Assembly (NCBI GenBank): GCA_024734495.1 | Contig: JALMQS010000085.1 | Span: forward strand, 850,474-914,473 | Direction of reading: 5' to 3' | Source of the DNA: Forficula auricularia | Lineage: Eukaryota > Arthropoda > Insecta > Dermaptera > Forficulidae | Length of the DNA: 64,000 nt | Shown here: positions 24,896 to 37,100 of the stretch, one piece after another | Layout of the letters: every line of letters starts with the position of its first letter | Position numbering within the stretch: the stretch's first letter is position 1 | Notes under the pieces: model-generated | Seen by the model: the letters and a program-made list of their open reading frames with translations, nothing else | Databases searched by the model: none | What the model was told of the DNA's origin: nothing | Made by a program: the position numbers and the translations under genes

Positions 24896-25131
24896 ATGTT
24901 AGGGGTAGATACTATAAGGGTTGCTTACCTTTGGTGGGGTTTAGCTGTCCATTTTGATGTTCCCTCGAGCATTTTTCGACATCAACTAAAGCGAGAAACA
25001 AATATTGAAAGAGACCCGTTATTCGATAAGATTATTTTGCTGGCCAATTTTCTAAGAAACATTTCGATTAAAAATCCTTTAAGAAATTCTCAAATGCGTT
25101 TTTATGTAATTTCCCTTTCTTTTATTATAAG

Positions 25132-26028
25132 TAGGCCTCGGATTTATAGGCACTAAAAATATTTAAAATAGGCAGGCAACTAAGCACTAAAAATAACTAA
25201 AATAGGCACTTAAAAAGGCATTTTAATTAAAAATAGGCACTTAATTTCAAATAAACCATTTCGGATGGTGTTAAATTTACTTCTTCTGCACTACTATATC
25301 CTCCTAAATTCTTTGATATTCTTTCCATTATTGTCCAACCAGGATTCCGCTTCAGTATTTTGTCCATCTTTTGATTGAGATTGAAGTCAATAAGACCAGA
25401 TGCTTTTTTGATATTTTCTTGAAAACTTTGGAATATTTTTATGGACTCTATCAAAAGAGAGATTTCTCGCTTCTAATACTGTAATGATTACAGGTAGGAT
25501 TGTTAAAATTACACTTTATATATATGCTATATCAGCCTCAAGAGTAATAGAAGATAAAGCAATCTTAGCCTCCCTTATAAATAAAGCATCATCTTCATTG
25601 TTTTATGAGCTAAAATAATAAATAAATAGAATTACAGAACAATATTTAAAAAAATAAATTTCAAATGGATCTTTTGAATTTCATTCAAATGGTCAGCATA
25701 ATATTTAGGTAGCTGCTTGGATCCAGGTACCCCACCTTAATAATTTTTTCGGAATAATTTCTTAATAATTCAAAAAAAACTTTTAAATTAATTTAGAAAA
25801 TGTATCGTAAAAAATGGAAATTGTCAATTTTAGTTCAAATAGGCACTAAATAGGCATCTATAGATGAAATAGGCACTAACATCCAGAATATGGCAAAATA
25901 GGCATTATATGCTCTAGCAAATGCCACTTATTTTATTCAGAATTTCATGAAACGCATAGATATCATATTGGCCTAAATTTTAAGTTATAAATAAAAAAAA
26001 AGGCAAATAGGGCGAAATCCGAGCCCTA
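25132..26028 (-). mobile_element. hAT-type element remnant
   Basis: The ends taggcctcggattt and its near-mirror (aaatccgagcccta) form TIRs flanked by attataag (25124-25131) and tttataag (26029-26036), a 7/8 match to an 8-bp duplication. Multiple ataggcact phrases near both ends (25150-25240 and 25845-25910) form subterminal repeats. The size (897 bp) is too small for an autonomous hAT. A short minus-strand transposase relic lies inside. Confidence 0.7.
25227..25454 (-). pseudogene. hAT transposase-like fragment
   Basis: A 75-codon minus frame containing KMDKILKRNPGW followed by LTPSEMVYLKLSAYF. The spacing of a short helix ending in NPGW and an LTP/SEM..K block resembles the segment just before the C-terminal dimerisation region in hAT-like transposases. 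The match is by pattern memory only. Location inside an element with hAT-type ends and 8-bp duplications supports it. The catalytic core is absent. Confidence 0.4.
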
Positions 26029-26035
26029 TTTATAA

Positions 26036-26220
26036 GGCTTTTTGTTGTTATTTAAATTTTTCTTTCAGTGATTAATTTTGTAAGAGATTTCTTAAAATAT
26101 TTTCCAATAGCATCAAAAGGCTTTTAAGTTTATAGTAAAGATCATATTATTTTTCTTTTTATGTTTCATTCAATTTTGACCACTTCCAAATATTTTAAAT
26201 AAATAAATAATTAAATAAAT
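26036..26220. other. Short AT-rich spacer
   Basis: AT-rich DNA between the hAT remnant and the next MITE, ending in (aaat)n. Nothing recognised. Confidence 0.4.
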
Positions 26221-26224
26221 AAAT

Positions 26225-26430
26225 TCCTCGACCCGCTTAGGGCCGGTTGTATGTCGCAAAGTAAATGCTTTTTACCACTAACAAAAGCTAGATGGTAAAT
26301 GGAGGCTTCAATAAATAAATTCCTCAACCCGCTTTGGGCCGGTTGTATGTCGCAAAGTAAATGATTTTTACCACTAACATGGTAGATGGTAAAAAGCATT
26401 TACTTTGTGACATACAACCGGCCCTTAGAG
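26225..26430. mobile_element. Palindromic MITE with a duplicated left half
   Basis: Three copies of gggccggttgtatgtcgcaa occur: two forward (about 26241 and 26338, 97 bp apart) and one inverted (about 26405-26424). The second forward copy and the inverted copy form a hairpin with the atggtagatgg centre; the first is a tandem duplicate of the left half. No ORF. Superfamily not assigned. Confidence 0.65.
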
Positions 26431-27225
26431 GCACAAGCCCTACTGTTTATCTCGGGGAGCATACCGAGCCTGAATTGTTTTTTCTCAATTTTGTAATTTT
26501 AGTTCTTAAAAATGAGTTAGGGTACTTAAATTAAAAAATAAAAGTATAAATAAGAATATTATTTGTTGGCCCAACTGTTCAGGCTTTGAGATAACCTCAA
26601 TGGTTTTGCCATGCATTGAGCAGAGTTCAAATTCTTTCTTATACTCGTAAAAGATATAGAAGGTTGCCTACATTGCAGGCAACCCTAGGGTAAACTATAA
26701 TACAATGGATAATACAATGGATGACCAGTGTTAAGCCTATTTTATATCAATCAGATCTCTACTTTAATTTAATTCTGTCATGAAACTAGATCTAATAAAT
26801 AGATAACTAGAAAATCTTAAAAAGAGATAAATATTAATTGAAATACTCGTTAAGGTCAAGGAACGGCCTTCACAAGAGCTGCTCCAGCATACAGCTAAAC
26901 TATAATTAAATTGAAGCTGGAGTTATTTATACCCAGGCCTAACAGCGAGTTAGAATAGACACTGACTCATTCTTTAATTGAAGTTAAAATTCCTCAGATT
27001 AGTAATTCTCAGTAGTTTGATGAACAGTGCACCCTGTCTGGCGAGCCGTCTATTGAATTCTCTAAAAATTGTAGTCGGGGGATATTAGCCTTGAAAAAGT
27101 TTTATCTTTAATTAAAAATTATTTTCTTTTATTAGGAATTTTTTTAGAAACTTTTCAAAATTTAAAATATAAAATACTAGGTAGGTTGCACAAAAATAAA
27201 AGATCAGAAGCTTGTTTAGCACGAC
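26431..27225. other. No gene recognised
   Basis: AT-rich noncoding sequence. No motif supported. Confidence 0.5.
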
Positions 27226-27870
27226 TCTATATATATTCAGGGGTATAAGCCCATCTTCAGGAGTTCACAAAGGACACTGTGCACACACGTTTCTAAACAT
27301 TTTCTTTTCTTTATTTACTAAAAATGTCTCACCAAGAACCCACACCTTTCTTCCTTAACAAAATTTTATTTTTCATTATCCTTGGGCTGCCTGCCTTTCC
27401 ATATTATATTCTCCATTGAAATTATAGCAATCCGTCTTCAAAAGAAAATACTGAATATACATAGATATTAGTTATTAATTTCTCCTGAAAATGGGAATTA
27501 GCCATTTTTTTACGTGGATCCACCCTTGATGCGTACAGATGCCTCAAATCAATATATGAGGCACTCACACATTTTTTAAGATATTATTTTATTTACTTGC
27601 GTAAGTGATTTTAATTTTATTTGTTATTATTATTTTTTTTTCTTTACTGAATGAAACCAGTGTGGGAACGCCTTTCCCACGCGTTCCCGCTCCACTACAC
27701 CCCTGCTGAATAAGGAGGGAAGGTGGTTCGAAACCTCGATTTTACTGAGGATTAAAATGGTCTTCCAAAAAATTATTTTATTAGAATTTTATTTTTCATT
27801 ATCTTTGGCTGCTTTTCTATTAATTCTCCATTTAAATTTTACCAGCTCGGCTCCAAAATACATCTAATTT
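27226..27870. repeat. Two fragments of the CTGAAGA dispersed family
   Basis: 27226-27470 has, on the minus strand, CTGAAGA directly followed by a tgggcttatacccc hairpin (27240-27260). Its plus-strand 3' half is cttgggctgcctgcctttcc plus a cttcaaaagaaaatact end. 27700-27870 holds a second fragment (ggttcgaaacctcg, then tctattaattctccattta). Both match the ends of the copy at 5940-6480. Confidence 0.5.
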
Positions 27871-29317
27871 ATTAAAAAAAATTATTAAAGGAAATTAATA
27901 AAAAAATAAAAATAAACAGATCTTTTAAAAGACACAAAGCCAGATATACCTAAGTTTTTAACTTTAAATTCGGACTTCTCCAAATCAAATTCAGAATTTT
28001 AAAAATCAAAATCAGACTTTTCAAATCAAATTCAGAATTTCTATAAAACCATCCATATTTTACATATTAAATTTTAGCTTTTTACCTGAAAACGTTTCTT
28101 GAGAGTACAAAATACTAATCTTGAAAGATTTTAGTCGGTTTTAGTTAATGAACTGAAAATTGGTTCGCAAATACTATATTAGAATGCAATAAATTTTAGA
28201 TTTTGACTTGAAAAATTTTCCTGAGAGTTAAATTAAATTAAAACTTTTTCTTAACTATAACTTTTTTTATTTTTTCAACTGTTTATTAATAAATTCTGAA
28301 TTTGATTTATAAAAGTCTGATGAATGATAATCTATTCATATTGGATGAATAAAATAATAAGAATATTTTTAGGCATAATAATACTAAGCATCGCCTAGAG
28401 CCATGGATGCTTTCATTTATGCTAACAAATGATCAGTGAAATATGCTTTTGTTATTTTTTAAATGGACCACTTTTTTTTGGTTGATTTGTTTAACACAGC
28501 ACTATGCAATCTATTATTCAGGAACTATTTAATGTCCATTGTGTATAGGAAATAGCCCCCCTGGGTGGTTCAATATGTCGCCTATATATTCGCCTAGAAA
28601 AAATGCGCACATTTAAAACGGAAGTACAGAATGAATGAATGACAAATACCCGAGACAATGTCGAAATCGCGATCCACTTGAGTCCCTCTTACTTATTAGG
28701 CACGCCTGGTCTAATAAATCACTCGCCACTATATATGATTTCCAAAAGGTTGGTGAATTTGCATCTTAAGCGGATGGACGCCAAAGAAAGGTCTTCCTTC
28801 CTTTCGTTATTAATCACCGGCAGCCCGAAACCTTGAGATAAAGGGTGTTTATCGGCGCGACAGTGCATGACCGACTGACAGTTGGGGTTTTGTCCGGGAC
28901 GCAAACAAAGAACCCCCTTTATGGGGATGGGGTGCAGCACAACCACCCCTATCTTAAGACAAAACCACCGAGGAACAAAAGGAGAAGAAAATCATCAACA
29001 ATTCATCATCTATTTTCGACGAGTTTTAAATTGGTTAATATATTGACCAATTTGGTTTAATAAACATTTATAATAGAAGGGTAAAACAAATTACTCGACA
29101 CGCTATTGGAGAAGCCTTGAAACCAGACGGGAGTATTTAATAGACTATTTAGTTGTTTTATATTGAAATTCCAATGAATAAATAAACACCGAATCAAAAT
29201 ATGCATTATAATGTATACAAGTAAAAATATAAAATTAATATCCACAAATGGTTTTTCCAATTTTCGATAGAAAATAATTATTAAAAATGAATTTACTTGA
29301 AATTGTTTTTAATCTAC
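27871..29317. other. No gene recognised; GC-richer patch at 28620-28990
   Basis: Within 28620-28990 the base composition is higher in GC than its surroundings and short overlapping frames exist on both strands (28639-28836 plus, 28719-28946 minus, 28845-29060 plus). None has a motif I recognise. It could be a fragment of a foreign or mobile sequence or an unrecognised exon. The rest is AT-rich. Confidence 0.3.
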
Positions 29318-30032
29318 TGGCGTAGCGTACGTTTCTGCCGCCCGGGGCAAATGCCACATTTTCCGCCCTTTCGCCCATTCACACATAGAATTTTCAATAA
29401 ATTTCATTTTAGCCCAAACCTTAAAATTTTTAGAAACTAGAAAAAATATTACAATTATAGTACCCTATCTAGAAAAAATATTTAATGGTAAAACATTTTA
29501 GTAGTCAATATTCAGTTATTATCCACAAACGATATAATTACTTAAAGGATATTTAATATTGAATGTAAATATAAATTTAAGGATATTTATTATTAGTTGA
29601 AAATTATAAAAAAATTATTGAAATTACTGAATATTGTGAAATAAATAGTTTGTTCACTGAACAAAATCATATTTAACATCAATAAATAAAATAAAAATAA
29701 GTATTCATTTAATACTTAATTTAATACTTAGCTCTAGAGTCTACGCACGTAGGTTTGTTTAGGGGGCCTGCTAACTAGTCGTGAATAGTAGAATATTTAT
29801 TCAGCAAAATACACCAACTTTGACATCACAATTGCTATATGCGAAAGTGCACCAAGAACGAAAATAGTCGCAAATCATCCATTAAACATTGTTTATCTTA
29901 AATAAAAAAAAAAAATTATCTTAAAGACGCCCTCATAAGCTCGGTGTTATAAAACTTTTTATAATTTTTTATAAAATCTGCCGCCCCTATCAGAGTGCCG
30001 CCCGGGGCAAGTGCCTGCCTCGCTACGGTACT
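29318..30032. mobile_element. Probable hAT-type nonautonomous element
   Basis: The left end reads actggcgtagcg and the right end cgctacggtactg, which pair approximately and resemble CAGTGGCGTAGC hAT termini. The phrase tgccgcccggggcaa occurs near both ends (29336 and 29994) in direct orientation. No ORF. A convincing 8-bp duplication was not found. Confidence 0.45.
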
Positions 30033-30477
30033 GATCCTACGAATACATGCAAGTATTTGCGAATAAACTGATTACGCATTTCTCTATCTTGGTTGGTAAA
30101 GCTTTTTGGGTGTCCGCGAGTTACGGGCAATGCAAGCTTTCCAGGGAATTATTGATTTTCTATAATCTGCGAGGAGACTTTAATGTAAGCAAGTGTTACT
30201 CCTTTCAGAATCAATGTATTATTTTTCATACAAATAATTTAAAGACATAAAATAAATATAAAACTAAAGATTTGAACATCTTTTTATTGAAAATAGTTGG
30301 AATGTTTTTCAAAAAATCAGCTCGGGTTAAAATATCAAATGTATATTCAAACAAATGATGAATCCCATCTGATAATATAAAAAATCATTTTACTAAAATC
30401 CTAGAATTTGTCGTAGAAATTATATTATTTCTTTTAATTTTACATAAAATAAAGTTCAATTATTTTTTTGTTGGTTT

Positions 30478-31180
30478 TTTTACTTTACCATACAGAGAAT
30501 GGTCAAGTATTGTAATCGTGCATGAAAAAAGTGGTTTTTTGCTTCTTTTTTTTGAAATATCTCAAAAACGGATGAAACTATTTTGATTAAAAAAATTGGG
30601 CGTAACCATACCATTTTGGTCTACAAAAAAGCTCTAATAAGTGAACATCGAAAAATTTATATTTTTTGAGATAATAACTATTTTATCAAAATGTCTGTTA
30701 GTCTGTGCGTTGCCAAATTTTTGTGGACGAGCTAGCTCAAAAACTAGTGTGAATATCAAAACCAAATTTCACATGTAGTTTTGGTCCATTGAGATTAAGA
30801 GCTGATTGGATTTTGGAGCATATCGACCCAAAATTAAGGGGGGAGGGTTAAAATTTAAAATTATAATATTTTCAAACTAAAAAAACAAAAACAAAAAAAT
30901 ATACTATAAAATGAAGCTATAATAACGAAAATATTTTTTTTTCTTGAGCCAAAATTTGGAGAGGGAGGGTCAAAAAATAAAAACCTAGGCCATTTGAGCA
31001 AACTAACCAAATTTTGTATACATTATCAGTGGGCCCCCAGAACACTAAAAATGCTAAAACTAACCGCCAATATCGGAGGGGGGGGGGGGGAAATGAAAAT
31101 CTAGGCCTTTCTACCAAACTCAACCAGAAGTGTATGGTAAAGTCAAGTGGATGGGCACATCAGAACGTGTCAATTTATTT
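30478..31180. repeat. Relative of the 3060-3657 repeat
   Basis: Starts with ttactttaccatacagaga and ends with tgtatggtaaagtcaagtgg, and runs parallel to 3060-3640 through acggatgaaactattttgat and gacgagctagctcaaaaact. A poly-G run interrupts it at 31078-31090. The end phrase (aagtcaagtggatgg) is mirrored again at 31895-31925. Class unknown. Confidence 0.7.
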
Positions 31181-31854
31181 TTGGACAATAACAAAAATAA
31201 TTTTAAAATTGGCGGTTTTTATCTTTAGTTTTGTGAGGAGACAGCATTGTTTTCATTTGTCAAAATACCTAAGAAAGAATTGACACCAGAAGGTGAATGA
31301 ATTTCAATGTTAATAATATTCCTGAAGAAAAGATTTCACGAGAATTTCAACCCAAACGACGTTATGATGAAAAGGAAAATGTTCAAAAATCACAAAAGAA
31401 GAAAATATTATAAAAATCTTTCAACAACTTCAAATTGAAAATGTATTTTTAGATACTCAGGTAATTTCAAATTTTAATAAAAAGTTTTTAATAATTCTGT
31501 TGGCTATAAGATCACTTAATCGACCTTCTCGATTTGGTGCCCCTAAAATTGTAACTGGGCCATATTTTGAAGATGACCATCCATGGTAAAACATTGCTGA
31601 AGGCATGAAGGAATCAAGTTATAACCTAAAATAGTCATTGTTCAATGCCTAAAATATTTGAAGACCAAACATCCTGCATTATATTTTTGGATATTTGACC
31701 ACCCTTGCATGGACTATTCTACAAGACATAGAGGTATTATCTAATTATATCAAAATTCGGCATTGCAATTTTGAAGATTTGTCAATCTATCCACGATAAT
31801 ATGGAGGAATTGATTCTATCTGCAAGTCCGGGGCTAAGAAAATTCAAATTCTAA
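31181..31854. other. No gene recognised
   Basis: AT-rich. About 31575-31720 resembles a highly diverged unit of the ~119-bp repeat (cattgctgaaggcatgaagg). No gene. Confidence 0.4.
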
Positions 31855-31924
31855 TCACCAAGATAATTGGTAAATATGATAAATTGACACGTTCTGATGT
31901 GGCCATCCACTTGACTTTACCATA

Positions 31925-32515
31925 CACTTCTGGTTGAGTTTTATCCCACTTCGCTTCCTTAGTTCTTCACTGTAAGTTCTTCGCGTAACTTCTTCCCGTG
32001 CATGGTTCTTACAATCCTCATTTCGTTTGTTCTGAGTAGTTCTTGTGTAAGAACTGTATCCACCCTTGCTTCGGCGCCATATGTTATCACAGGCCGAACG
32101 CAAGATTTGTAAATACGTGTTTTGCTTTCCGGGGACATAAATTTGTTCTTCCATATTAAATTATAAATGCAGCCCGAAATTCTTGCGCCTTTAAACACTT
32201 GCGACTTCACTTCGTTCTTTAAATTTCTTTTCCTTAAAATTTCAACGCCCAGGTAGCTGAATTTCGATAGTGGTTTTATGGGGATGTTATTTAATTGAAA
32301 ATTACAAGTAGTGTTTGTTTTAGATATAGCCATAGATTTGGGGGTTTTTTATTAAGATTTCCATATTGAGCCGATCAGAGACTCTTTGAAATGTATTCAG
32401 GAGTGTCTGTAGATGATCTTGACTTTCTGCTAACAGGACTGCGTCATCTGCATACCATACTACTGGAATTGAAATATCTCCCATTTTGTATCCTAAATGT
32501 GTTTTAATATTATTA
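31925..32515 (-). pseudogene. Non-LTR retrotransposon reverse transcriptase fragment
   Basis: On the minus strand the catalytic motif VVWYADDAVLLAES (near 32415-32460) is followed, after a frameshift, by KPLSKFSYLGVEI, an IYNLIWKNKFMS block, IYKSCVRPVITYGAE and LLRTNEMRIVRTMHGK. This order (YADD, then FKYLG, then V.P.LTYG.E, then EMR..R) is that of the RT thumb and the region after it in non-LTR elements. The final part is again shifted. Both ends are missing. It is a dead fragment with no endonuclease domain visible; the clade was not determined. Confidence 0.8.
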
Positions 32516-33204
32516 AAATTGATAAGTAGCTATTAACGCAAATTGGGCGTCCGTAGTTTTGAATTCACTCAAAACAGATCCTCTCCCTCTGGTGTCCGAA
32601 ACTCTATTGTGAATAAATATTAGGAAATGTTAATAATTTTCTAAATTAATTATGATATCTATTTAATTAGTGATTTATAAATAATAACCCCCACGACATT
32701 CCAAGAATATTAAATCTACAGTCACTCAAATTTTGAAAGATTAAGATTTTTTTATTTTAAGATTAAGAATCGGCCGGAATCCCCCCACCCAAAAAAAAAA
32801 AAAAATCTAATTGAATTTACTTTATTAATAACATAAACTGTACTTTCTTCCAGGGGATGGAATAAGTGCCCTGTTTGCGCCCCCCTCCTTCTATGTACTC
32901 TCATAAACACACTACCCCCAATTTCCAACGTTGAGGCCAATCTTCCGTGGAAAAACGCCCAAAAAAGAAAATTATTGGTGACCTACCACCTTAAGGGTGA
33001 GTGATGGTTGGTTTACTTCATCTAAAAGACTCATAGTATAAATCTTAGTTGTAGGAAAGGTCGGCAAAACAGGAAAAACATAGGTGATGAGTGAAGGGAT
33101 AAGAGAGGAGTGAGGTCCTCAAAAATTGAAAATATCAATAATAATAATAAGTTATCCATTAAGAACTTGCTCTTCACTATGAACTAATAAACACCAGAGT
33201 TCCG
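32516..33204. other. No gene recognised; start of the SLC22 duplication unit
   Basis: Noncoding. An A-run lies at about 32790-32806. From about 33075 (gaaaaacataggtgatgagt) the sequence matches 56461 onward, which marks the upstream limit of the segment shared by the two SLC22 copies. Confidence 0.55.
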
Positions 33205-33660
33205 TACTATGAGTATACTCCGGAAAGTGTACTTGAAAATAATGGCTGTAGACTATATTGGGACCGATCCGTGCTGACAGACAGGACTATACTTGCGAAT
33301 AGACCTGATATTATACTCACTATAAAGAATAGCAAAATGACATACATTATTGATATCACCATTCCAAATACCCATAATCTCCAACAACTCTATGGTGAAA
33401 AATTAAATAAGTATCATGAGTTCTCAGAAGAAATTAAGAAAATGTGGAGATAAGATAGAGTGTTAATGGCGCCCCTTTTCATATCTGCGACTGGTGTCGT
33501 CCCGAAGACGCTCCCTAAGAACTTAAAGGAGCAGGGCATTTTTGGAGAGGGCGTTATCACTACGGTGCAGAAGGCTGTACTGCTGGATTCGTGTGTGACA
33601 GTCAGGAGGTTCCTAACCTTCCCTCATCAAATATATAGAAGCTTTCATCTTCACTATTTA
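33205..33660 (+). pseudogene. C-terminal fragment of an R2/R4-type retrotransposon (restriction-like endonuclease)
   Basis: One frame, broken by a single TAA at 33451-33453, reads VLENNGCRLYWDRSVLTDRT, NRPDIILT, YIIDITIPNTHNL, KYHEFSEEIKKMW and, after the stop, FISATGVVPKTL and LLDSCVTVRRFL. The RPDI ... IDI.IP order with a following conserved K..Y..L..EI is the PD-(D/E)XK-like endonuclease end of site-specific non-LTR elements of the R2/R4 type. The RT domain is absent. The second SLC22 copy lacks this ~600-bp insertion at the matching place (about 56520), so it arrived after the duplication. Confidence 0.65.
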
Positions 33661-33912
33661 TAGCCGATGTATAGTATAATTAAAACCTCCTTCAAAAGGA
33701 GAGAATATAATAGAAATAAGAATAATAATATCACATCTTCTGTCAGCCATGGTTATAGATACCTACTTATTAAATTTAGCTATGAAAACTCTCATAAATG
33801 TATATCTACCCTTTGCTTTATTTTAATGTTCATTTATACATATATACAATACATATTTTACTTTTTATTTACATCTAATCTAATTTTTGAATATTTTATT
33901 TCCTCAGAAAAA

Positions 33913-34166
33913 ATGGCTACAGGAACGACGCCCGACAAAGATGAGGCTCTAGAAGAGGAATTGACCAGAATCGGCCTACATAAAGGCTATGTTGGTTTCG
34001 TCTTTTTCCTAGTCTGCCTCCCCGGATTATTCAACACCTGGCACACAGCTAATTATAATTTTTGGGGTTCATCTACCGATTTTTACTGCGAAATTCCCGG
34101 ATTAAATACAACCGGCTGGACTCATGGACAAATTCGAGAAATTTCAGCCCCTCCAGTACCAAAAGA
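33913..34166 (+). CDS. SLC22-A exon 1
   Basis: Begins MATGTTPDKDEALEEEL, a short cytosolic N-terminus, then TM1 (YVGFVFFLVCLPGLF) and the first part of the large extracellular loop with the LNTTG sequon, ending ...PPVPK plus GA. The donor aaaaga|gttggt is weak, but it is the only nearby GT that keeps phase 2 with exon 2; the join gives PKDSASKGTCEYY, matching the D-x(n)-C-x-x-Y pattern of the family. The open frame runs upstream to 33667, but that part is noncoding in the paralogue. Confidence 0.8.
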
Positions 34167-37100
34167 GTTGGTGATTTATTTTGAAACATTATAATTATTT
34201 ATGTACTAATGCATGTCTAATATATTATTTTTTTAAGGGCTGATGGCTTATGAAGAATGCATTTATTTGTTTGTCTTTTTTAATTAATAGCCTTAATAGA
34301 CCATTCATCCTCAGTGGTATAAAATTGGAACAATATTAAAATCAATCCAGCCTCACACTTTACAAATCACAAAGAACAAACTAACATTATATTCTAAAGA
34401 AAATTAGGGGAGATTGTTATTTAGTGAATCCGAGGTGTTAGAAATGATTTTTATTATATGTCAGAAGGGTTTTGTATTTACCTCTTGGATTCTGTATTTG
34501 AAATCTCTCGTGATTTTCTTTAAAAAATCTTAACTCTGCACGCTCGACAATTTGAAGTTTTATTTCCGATTCGAGAAGGCTGATCAAAGTTAGGGGGGGG
34601 GGGAGAGTCCAGAGAGCATGTATAGGGCTGGCGGGGCGGATGATGATCGGAGGTGGGACGGAAGGATACGGGGGTGAGATGGAAAGATACGGTCGGTTGG
34701 ATGGAAGGGGATTAGAAGAGGGGGCCTTTTGTTAGCCTCCTCTAATCACTTTCCATTTCACCGACCTTATCCTTTCTCCCTGGACCCACCTCGGATAATC
34801 ATCCATCCCGCTAACCTATACATGCCCTTTGGACTCTCTACTCTTCTCTTAACTTTGATCACCCTCCGAACCCCACGAACCCGGGATAAGGATTAAAATT
34901 TTGTACACTATCAATAGAAAGTACATACACCTATCAATAGAAAAAGAATTAATCCACCTCCCGTGCTGGTAGTGTTCGGAGGTTGATCAGAATTTGGGGG
35001 AAAGAGGAGAGAGCCCAGAGGGCATTTATAGGGTTGGTGGAATGGTGGGGGATCAAAAGCAGGGCGACGGGGTAGTAAGAGGCCTTCCGAAGGCGAGTGT
35101 CGCAGCTAGTAATTAATTTTTTAGTCTCATCTACAAGGGGGTTAATTTTTATATTTTATTTTGTTTCTTTTTAGTTCAGCTTCGAAAGGCACGTGTGAAT
35201 ATTATGATTTGGATTACAATACTCTTGCCGAAAAAACTTTTGAAGAAGCAAAAGCTGATGCACAGAAAACAAGAGAAACGAGCGTCATAAAAGCCTGCTC
35301 TGAGACTGAGGTTGTATATGTGGGAACAACTGCTAATATAACAGGCGTTATCGAAGAGGTGAGTTAATCTATTGAACAAATAATGAAATAATGCATCTCA
35401 ATATGAAATAGAAATCTTGTTAAAAGCCAGATTTTTCCTTATGATTTGTTGATCAAAAACATAAACGGTTAATTCTTAAATACATATTAAATAGATTTTT
35501 GCTTTTGATTTTTTTTTAATAACAGTTAAATAAACCCATAATCTCATCATAAATAATTTGATTTAATTTTTGTTTTGTTTTTTATTCTTTCTTTAGTGGA
35601 ATCTTGTCTGTGGTAAAAGTATGATGAAAGCCTGGACACAAAATAGTCTCGTAATAGGAAAATTTTTAGGGGCTTTTTTATTTGGATTTGTTGCCGACAA
35701 GTAAGTACTCAGTTAATTTAATTATTTTTGAATTTAATTGCTTTTGTTTTTTTGACGGACTCACTTTATAAATCGATCGTATTTATAAAAAATTATTTTC
35801 TTTAGACACAAAATACAGTGTTCAAAAAGTCACCCGAATTCTTAAACAACTTTAAATTCTGAAAATTCTTGTTTCTATTTTAAAGAATAGATGTAGTTGA
35901 AGAATTTTTTATAATTTTGAATCCATCGATTTGGGAAATCCGTTAGGTTCAAAAATTTGCCAAAAATGGGCACTTTGACGACATTTTAAAGAGAATTAAA
36001 TTCGAAAAATTCAGCCTATACTACTTAAAATCTTTACACAGGAATTATTTAACGGGTTATAGTGGTGTTTCACAAAGAGGAAATAAAATTAAAAAATTAA
36101 AAAATCTTTTAAATTATTTTGGAGATTTTTTATTTATCTCTATACATATTTCGGGCTATGAACCCTTCATCAGGAGGTTTAACAGAAAACAGTGTGTTTT
36201 TTGTTAAACCTCCTGATGAAGGGTTCATAGACCGAAATATGTATAGAGATAAATAAAAAATCTCCAAAATAATTTAAAAGATTTTTTAATTTTTTAATTT
36301 TATTCCCTCTTTGTGAAACACCACTATAACCCGTTAAATAATTCCTGTGTTTAATATGTTTCACTATAAACCAACACCGCTTTCCCTAAACTTTATTAAA
36401 ATCTTTAGAGGGATATGATGACAATTTTTTTTATTTAAAACCCCACCAAATTTTTTATTTATTATGTCTCCCTTCAAAATAAAAAATGAAATTTTAAAAC
36501 ATTTTTTGATTTCGGGAAATACATTTAACTTGTATATTTCAAATTTATATCGTGTTTTGTTTACGAGCTCTTTACACTTTTTCATTTGTACGGAACCATA
36601 AAAATGAACTATTACTGTATTTGATTGTTATTTCTAAACCTTTCACAATATTTAAGGGGTTGAGAACATACTACGTGAGTAGTTAAGCATCAAGTAGCTG
36701 TGCGAGTAGCCAATTGTTAAGGACATGATTAACCGTGTTCATTTATGTGAAACACAGAAGGCGGCCAATTCTATCTTTTACAGTGAAATAAACAGTTTCG
36801 TCTGACTTTTTGAATACCATGCATTAACAGATAAAATTTTAATTAAACATTGGCATTATTGATTTTTATTTATTTTATTTTATCTATTATTTATTTATTT
36901 ATTTATTTATTTTTAGATATGGACGTCTATTAACTATTCAATTTTCGATCATTATGTATTTCATTTTTGGAATCGTCAATTATTTTGCCCCTGAATATTA
37001 TTTCTTTTGCTTTTGTCGAGTGATGTTGGGAATGGCTGGATCTGGAACTTTCAATACTGGAATCACTCTCTGTAAGAATATATTGCGTCAATTCAATTGT

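Noticed and set aside
24896..25156. 86-codon plus-strand frame
   Set aside because: No recognised domain, and it runs into the left end of the hAT remnant.
28639..29060. Overlapping frames on both strands as a small gene
   Set aside because: No motif, no splice structure and no repeat context to support any one frame; left as an unassigned GC-richer patch.
33667..33912. Upstream extension of the SLC22-A first exon
   Set aside because: The frame is open by chance. It is AT-rich, the matching copy B sequence is noncoding, and an acceptor-like tract ends six bases before the ATG.
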